Source: Ruminococcaceae bacterium UBA866
GTDB lineage: Bacteria > Bacillota > Clostridia > Oscillospirales > Ruminococcaceae
Direction: 5' to 3'
Assembly: GCA_002295325.1 (NCBI GenBank)
Contig: DBGA01000013.1
Location: forward strand, 1,260 to 17,490
Length of the DNA: 16,231 nt
In this document: one piece after another, positions 13,591 to 16,231 of the stretch
Position numbering within the stretch: position 1 is the first letter of the stretch
How the letters are laid out: each line of letters begins with the position of its first letter
Position numbers and translations under genes: made by a program
Notes under the pieces: generated by a model
Told to the model about the DNA's origin: nothing
Database searches by the model: none
Seen by the model: the letters and a program-made list of their open reading frames with translations, nothing else

Positions 13591-15312
13591 TTATATCTCA
13601 CAAAGTGCGTCTAACATTAACGTTCTTGCAGATGAATAATCATCATAGGACAAACTAGAGATCTGTTCTAGCTTTAAAACTTCTGGTTTATAGTAGCTTG
13701 AAAAATCAGCTAGCCTTAAGACATTTTGAAATATTATATCGACTACATCTTGTTTTCCGGATTTCCTCAAAATCTCCAGCAACTCAAAATCTTCAATTCC
13801 TTTTTTAAACTGCTTATATCTTAGCGATAATAGTACATCACCGCCATTTGATGGATAAACAAAGTTTGTGTCTCCTGCTGGAAAATTTGCATATCGTATA
13901 TCTTGGCGTGGATTTTCCGGCCATACTGTATAATTCCATCTTAAAAATCCATCAAACCCCATTAATGCAGTTAAAATTCCAATCAATCTGCTCTCAAGAA
14001 GATTACTTCTTATAAAGGTGTTTGGGTATTCTGGTCCGCAACAGGCATACCATAAAAACTTTTTATCTGGAAATTCTTGCTGATATTTCTTTAATTTTTC
14101 ATATTCTATGCTTGCACATTGAATATAGGGTGCAAAATCATCAATAACATCCTTAAACTCCTCTATAAATTCTGCATGATTGATCGCAGTTTTAAAAACA
14201 AACGAAGGCGCCAATCCATGTAAAATATCGACACTTTTACGATACTTTTCAATATCAGTAGGTTCATCTGCTGAAACACGGACTTTTTCTATTTGATCTG
14301 TTTTTATAAAATACCCCTCAACTGCATGAATGTAATTTTCAATTTCTTTTACATCTCGCATATATCTATAGTTTCCACTTGCAGTATCATAATAACGAAT
14401 TAACATATTTTCAGGATATTCTGCACAGATGTTTACTGTATCAAACGACGCCTGTGTCCACACATTCACTAAACCAAACAGCTCAATATCCCCATTAATT
14501 CCATAATTATTGCACAGGTCAATATAACGTTGCATAATACTAAAATCATATGAAAAGGTATTGTCGGCATTTTTAGTTACACATATAATAGAATATTCAA
14601 ATAGATTAGAGGGCACACGATGATTTAAAAAGCAAGATTGCCCTCTCCAAGGAATCTCACTTGCAACAACGGTAATTGACTTTTGCCCTAAATTCGCCAA
14701 GCTAGCAATGTAGCGTTCCATAATTTCAAAGTGCCGTTCACTCCACAACTCAACCTCATGTTTTCTTGCAATATTGGAATTGTGTTGCCATAAATCAAGA
14801 TAAAAAGTATAATCTTTAGGGCTAGGCATACAATACGGTTTGACATCAAGTGTAACGGTTGCAGTGCAAACAAGCTTTTCATCCTCATACATAGAGTTAG
14901 TGTATAGATTTACTTTTACATTATGCTTTCCCTCTTGTGCGTCTTGCGGTATAAAAAGTTCAACCCAAACTGCGACTGGAATATTCGCACTTTCTTCAAT
15001 AACAGTTTGGGATAATAGAATATCGGCCTTTCGCATTCCATCATCATCTTCAACCATTCCCTCAATAAATTGCTTAGCTGTAAATGAGGAAATAATTTCC
15101 TGTCTCAGATTTAACAATGAACCTTTTTGTGAAAACCATGCTGTTTTTCCAACATTGATACAATAACGCTGGTCAGCTTGAAGAATAACTTGAAATGAAA
15201 TGCTGCTATTTCGAGCGCATACCAAGGATGTTAGTGGTTTTAAATGTCTATCTTGGTTAAAGTCATAATTTAGCTTATATGCATCATCTATAATAATTGA
15301 GGAAATATTCAT
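13591..15312 (-). CDS. DUF4091 domain protein, putative glycoside hydrolase
   Basis: A 573-residue soluble protein with no signal peptide or membrane helix, so probably cytoplasmic. The order is a beta-sandwich (about 1-160, with VAVWVELFIPQDAQEGKHNV), a barrel-like centre (about 165-450) starting FYLDLWQHNSN and containing SLANLGQKSITVV and PWRGQSC, then the DUF4091 region with GFLRWNYTVWPENP, GDTNFVYPSNGGDVLLSLRY and KKGIEDFELLEIL. Around residue 348 is SADEP. Its adjacent Asp-Glu recalls the catalytic pair of GH123 N-acetylgalactosaminidases, which share this layout (family knowledge). The substrate cannot be read from the sequence. The ATG at 15312 has AAAGGAG 9 bases upstream. An in-frame ATG at 15321 abuts that site and is unlikely. 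It is not part of the corrinoid operon: pseudogenes and the riboswitch promoter lie between. Confidence 0.85.
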   Translation of the reverse strand: MNISSIIIDDAYKLNYDFNQDRHLKPLTSLVCARNSSISFQVILQADQRYCINVGKTAWFSQKGSLLNLRQEIISSFTAKQFIEGMVEDDDGMRKADILLSQTVIEESANIPVAVWVELFIPQDAQEGKHNVKVNLYTNSMYEDEKLVCTATVTLDVKPYCMPSPKDYTFYLDLWQHNSNIARKHEVELWSERHFEIMERYIASLANLGQKSITVVASEIPWRGQSCFLNHRVPSNLFEYSIICVTKNADNTFSYDFSIMQRYIDLCNNYGINGDIELFGLVNVWTQASFDTVNICAEYPENMLIRYYDTASGNYRYMRDVKEIENYIHAVEGYFIKTDQIEKVRVSADEPTDIEKYRKSVDILHGLAPSFVFKTAINHAEFIEEFKDVIDDFAPYIQCASIEYEKLKKYQQEFPDKKFLWYACCGPEYPNTFIRSNLLESRLIGILTALMGFDGFLRWNYTVWPENPRQDIRYANFPAGDTNFVYPSNGGDVLLSLRYKQFKKGIEDFELLEILRKSGKQDVVDIIFQNVLRLADFSSYYKPEVLKLEQISSLSYDDYSSARTLMLDALCEI

Positions 15313-15374
15313 AAACTGCATCTCCTTTAACTTTAGATTACTAGGCAGATTGTAAAATGAAGTGTGTCACCCTT

Positions 15375-15408
15375 GAAGGACAAAAACAATAGCTAGTTTT
15401 TGTCCTTC
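15375..15408. repeat. Inverted repeat in the leader of the DUF4091 gene
   Basis: GAAGGACAAAAAC (15375-15387) and GTTTTTGTCCTTC (15396-15408) form a perfect 13-bp stem with an 8-base loop, about 65 bases before the start codon. No T-run follows on either strand, so it is not a typical terminator. It could be a leader RNA hairpin or an operator. Confidence 0.7.
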
Positions 15409-15641
15409 GTTACTTCTAGACCCCGCAAAATCTTGAGTTTTAACTCGTCAATTCAAGTTTTTCTACATAAAGCAGTACACAAATTATTGTGAATATAACT
15501 TGCATAAAATTAGATAAATAAAGTTCTTTTTCCATAAAATAATAAATCCACTATATTTAAATTTTTAAGCCTACATGTTTTTATGAATCTATTTTTGGCT
15601 CTCAATAACAAAATAAATATAGTTAATGACTGTTGTATTCG
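15409..15641. other. Intergenic region between EamA and DUF4091 genes
   Basis: AT-rich and without a credible ORF. A dyad GAGTT-TT-AACTC (15435-15446) lies inside a wider CTTGA/TCAAG pair (15432-15457). No clear terminator for the EamA gene and no convincing promoter for the DUF4091 gene are visible. Confidence 0.4.
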
Positions 15642-16231
15642 CTATAAAATATTGCTTATAAGTAAAATTGCAGTACCACCTAAAATGATACCAATTGTTT
15701 GACGAAAATTCAGCTTTTCGTTGAACAATATGATAGAAAACACAGATGTTGTGATTAAAATTCCACCATTTGCTACAGGAAAAAGCACATTTGCATTCAT
15801 TTTTCCTGCCAAAATCATTGTCAACCAATTACCTATACCGCCACATAGTGCAGTACAGAGTGTCAAAATAATTAACTTGCCAATACCACTTGAAAAAAGA
15901 GTGCGAAATGATTTGCTATGCGATTTTTTACCGCTATATAAGGTTGCAATCCACATAAAAACTGCTGCAATGCTGAATGAAACAGCGAAAAAGACAAGCG
16001 TATCCTCACCTGCCAATGCAATTGTGTGCAACTTTTGAAATATTCCAAGAATTCCGTTTGATACTGATGCAATGAGGGCAAATATGAGCCACTTCATATT
16101 AAAGCGTTTTTCTCCCTCTAAGGATGGGTTTATACTTCCAAAGTAGAATGAAAAAACCAACAAAACAACTCCCAAAAGTTGTAATAGACTAAACGGCTCG
16201 TTTAAAAAGACTCCTCCGAAAATAGTTGGAA
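15642..16231 (-). CDS. EamA/DMT-family membrane transporter (5' end outside window)
   Basis: An open frame enters at the right edge and gives 195 residues up to a TAG at 15644-15642. It begins PTIFGGVFLNEPFSLLQLLG, the typical last helices of the first EamA half. A second half follows with at least five hydrophobic helices, including KWLIFALIASVSNGILGIFQ, an LTMILAGKMNANVLFPVANG loop-helix, and the closing FNEKLNFRQTIGIILGG motif. EamA proteins have ten helices and export or import small metabolites. The substrate cannot be named. The N-terminal part, and therefore the start codon, is missing. Confidence 0.87.
   Translation of the reverse strand, partial: PTIFGGVFLNEPFSLLQLLGVVLLVFSFYFGSINPSLEGEKRFNMKWLIFALIASVSNGILGIFQKLHTIALAGEDTLVFFAVSFSIAAVFMWIATLYSGKKSHSKSFRTLFSSGIGKLIILTLCTALCGGIGNWLTMILAGKMNANVLFPVANGGILITTSVFSIILFNEKLNFRQTIGIILGGTAILLISNIL

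Noticed and set aside
15589..15828. 79-codon minus-strand ORF
   Set aside because: It overlaps the end of the EamA gene in another frame and has no membrane or domain pattern of its own.

Overview
The window looks like AT-rich chromosomal DNA from a Gram-positive clostridium, probably of the Ruminococcaceae/Oscillospiraceae type. The reasons are strong AGGAGG-type ribosome binding sites, SLH-domain and InlB/GLUG surface proteins, an energy-coupling-factor (ECF) transporter and a DUF4091 protein. All intact genes lie on the minus strand, so the locus reads from right to left. The only plus-strand gene is a decayed transposase.

Right end (16231-13591): the C-terminal two thirds of an EamA/DMT-family membrane transporter, a 320-base gap with an inverted repeat, then a 573-residue DUF4091 protein that resembles a glycoside hydrolase. 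Middle (13560-12900): a remnant of a surface-protein C-terminus and a degraded IS1182-type transposase, so this is the unstable junction of the window.

Control region (12811-12249): a consensus sigma-A promoter drives a cobalamin riboswitch. Its P1 stem, the GGTGAGAATCC and AGTCACTGG cores and TGGGAAGG are all visible. Next come a 31-codon ORF whose peptide ends in MCGWCFCCA, a very strong intrinsic terminator, and a second terminator 100 bases on.

Main operon (11867 to beyond base 1): an ExbB/TolQ/MotA-like channel; a DUF2149 protein that carries the ExbD-like signature DVMLV; a 1672-residue InlB/GLUG surface protein with a C-terminal membrane anchor; an alpha/alpha-toroid protein with three SLH domains; a membrane-anchored DUF4430 protein; EcfT; and one polypeptide containing two ECF ATPases and the start of an S-component. 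Genes are separated by 2-32 bases or overlap, so this is one transcription unit.

Interpretation (inference): this is a cobamide (B12) capture and import system. The toroid and DUF4430 proteins correspond to the two domains of mammalian intrinsic factor/transcobalamin, here made as two surface proteins. The ECF transporter would carry the ligand across the membrane. The ExbB plus DUF2149 pair would supply proton-motive force, which is unexpected in a cell without an outer membrane. The nearby riboswitch supports a B12 link, but two terminators separate it from the operon, so direct control of the transporter is not proven.
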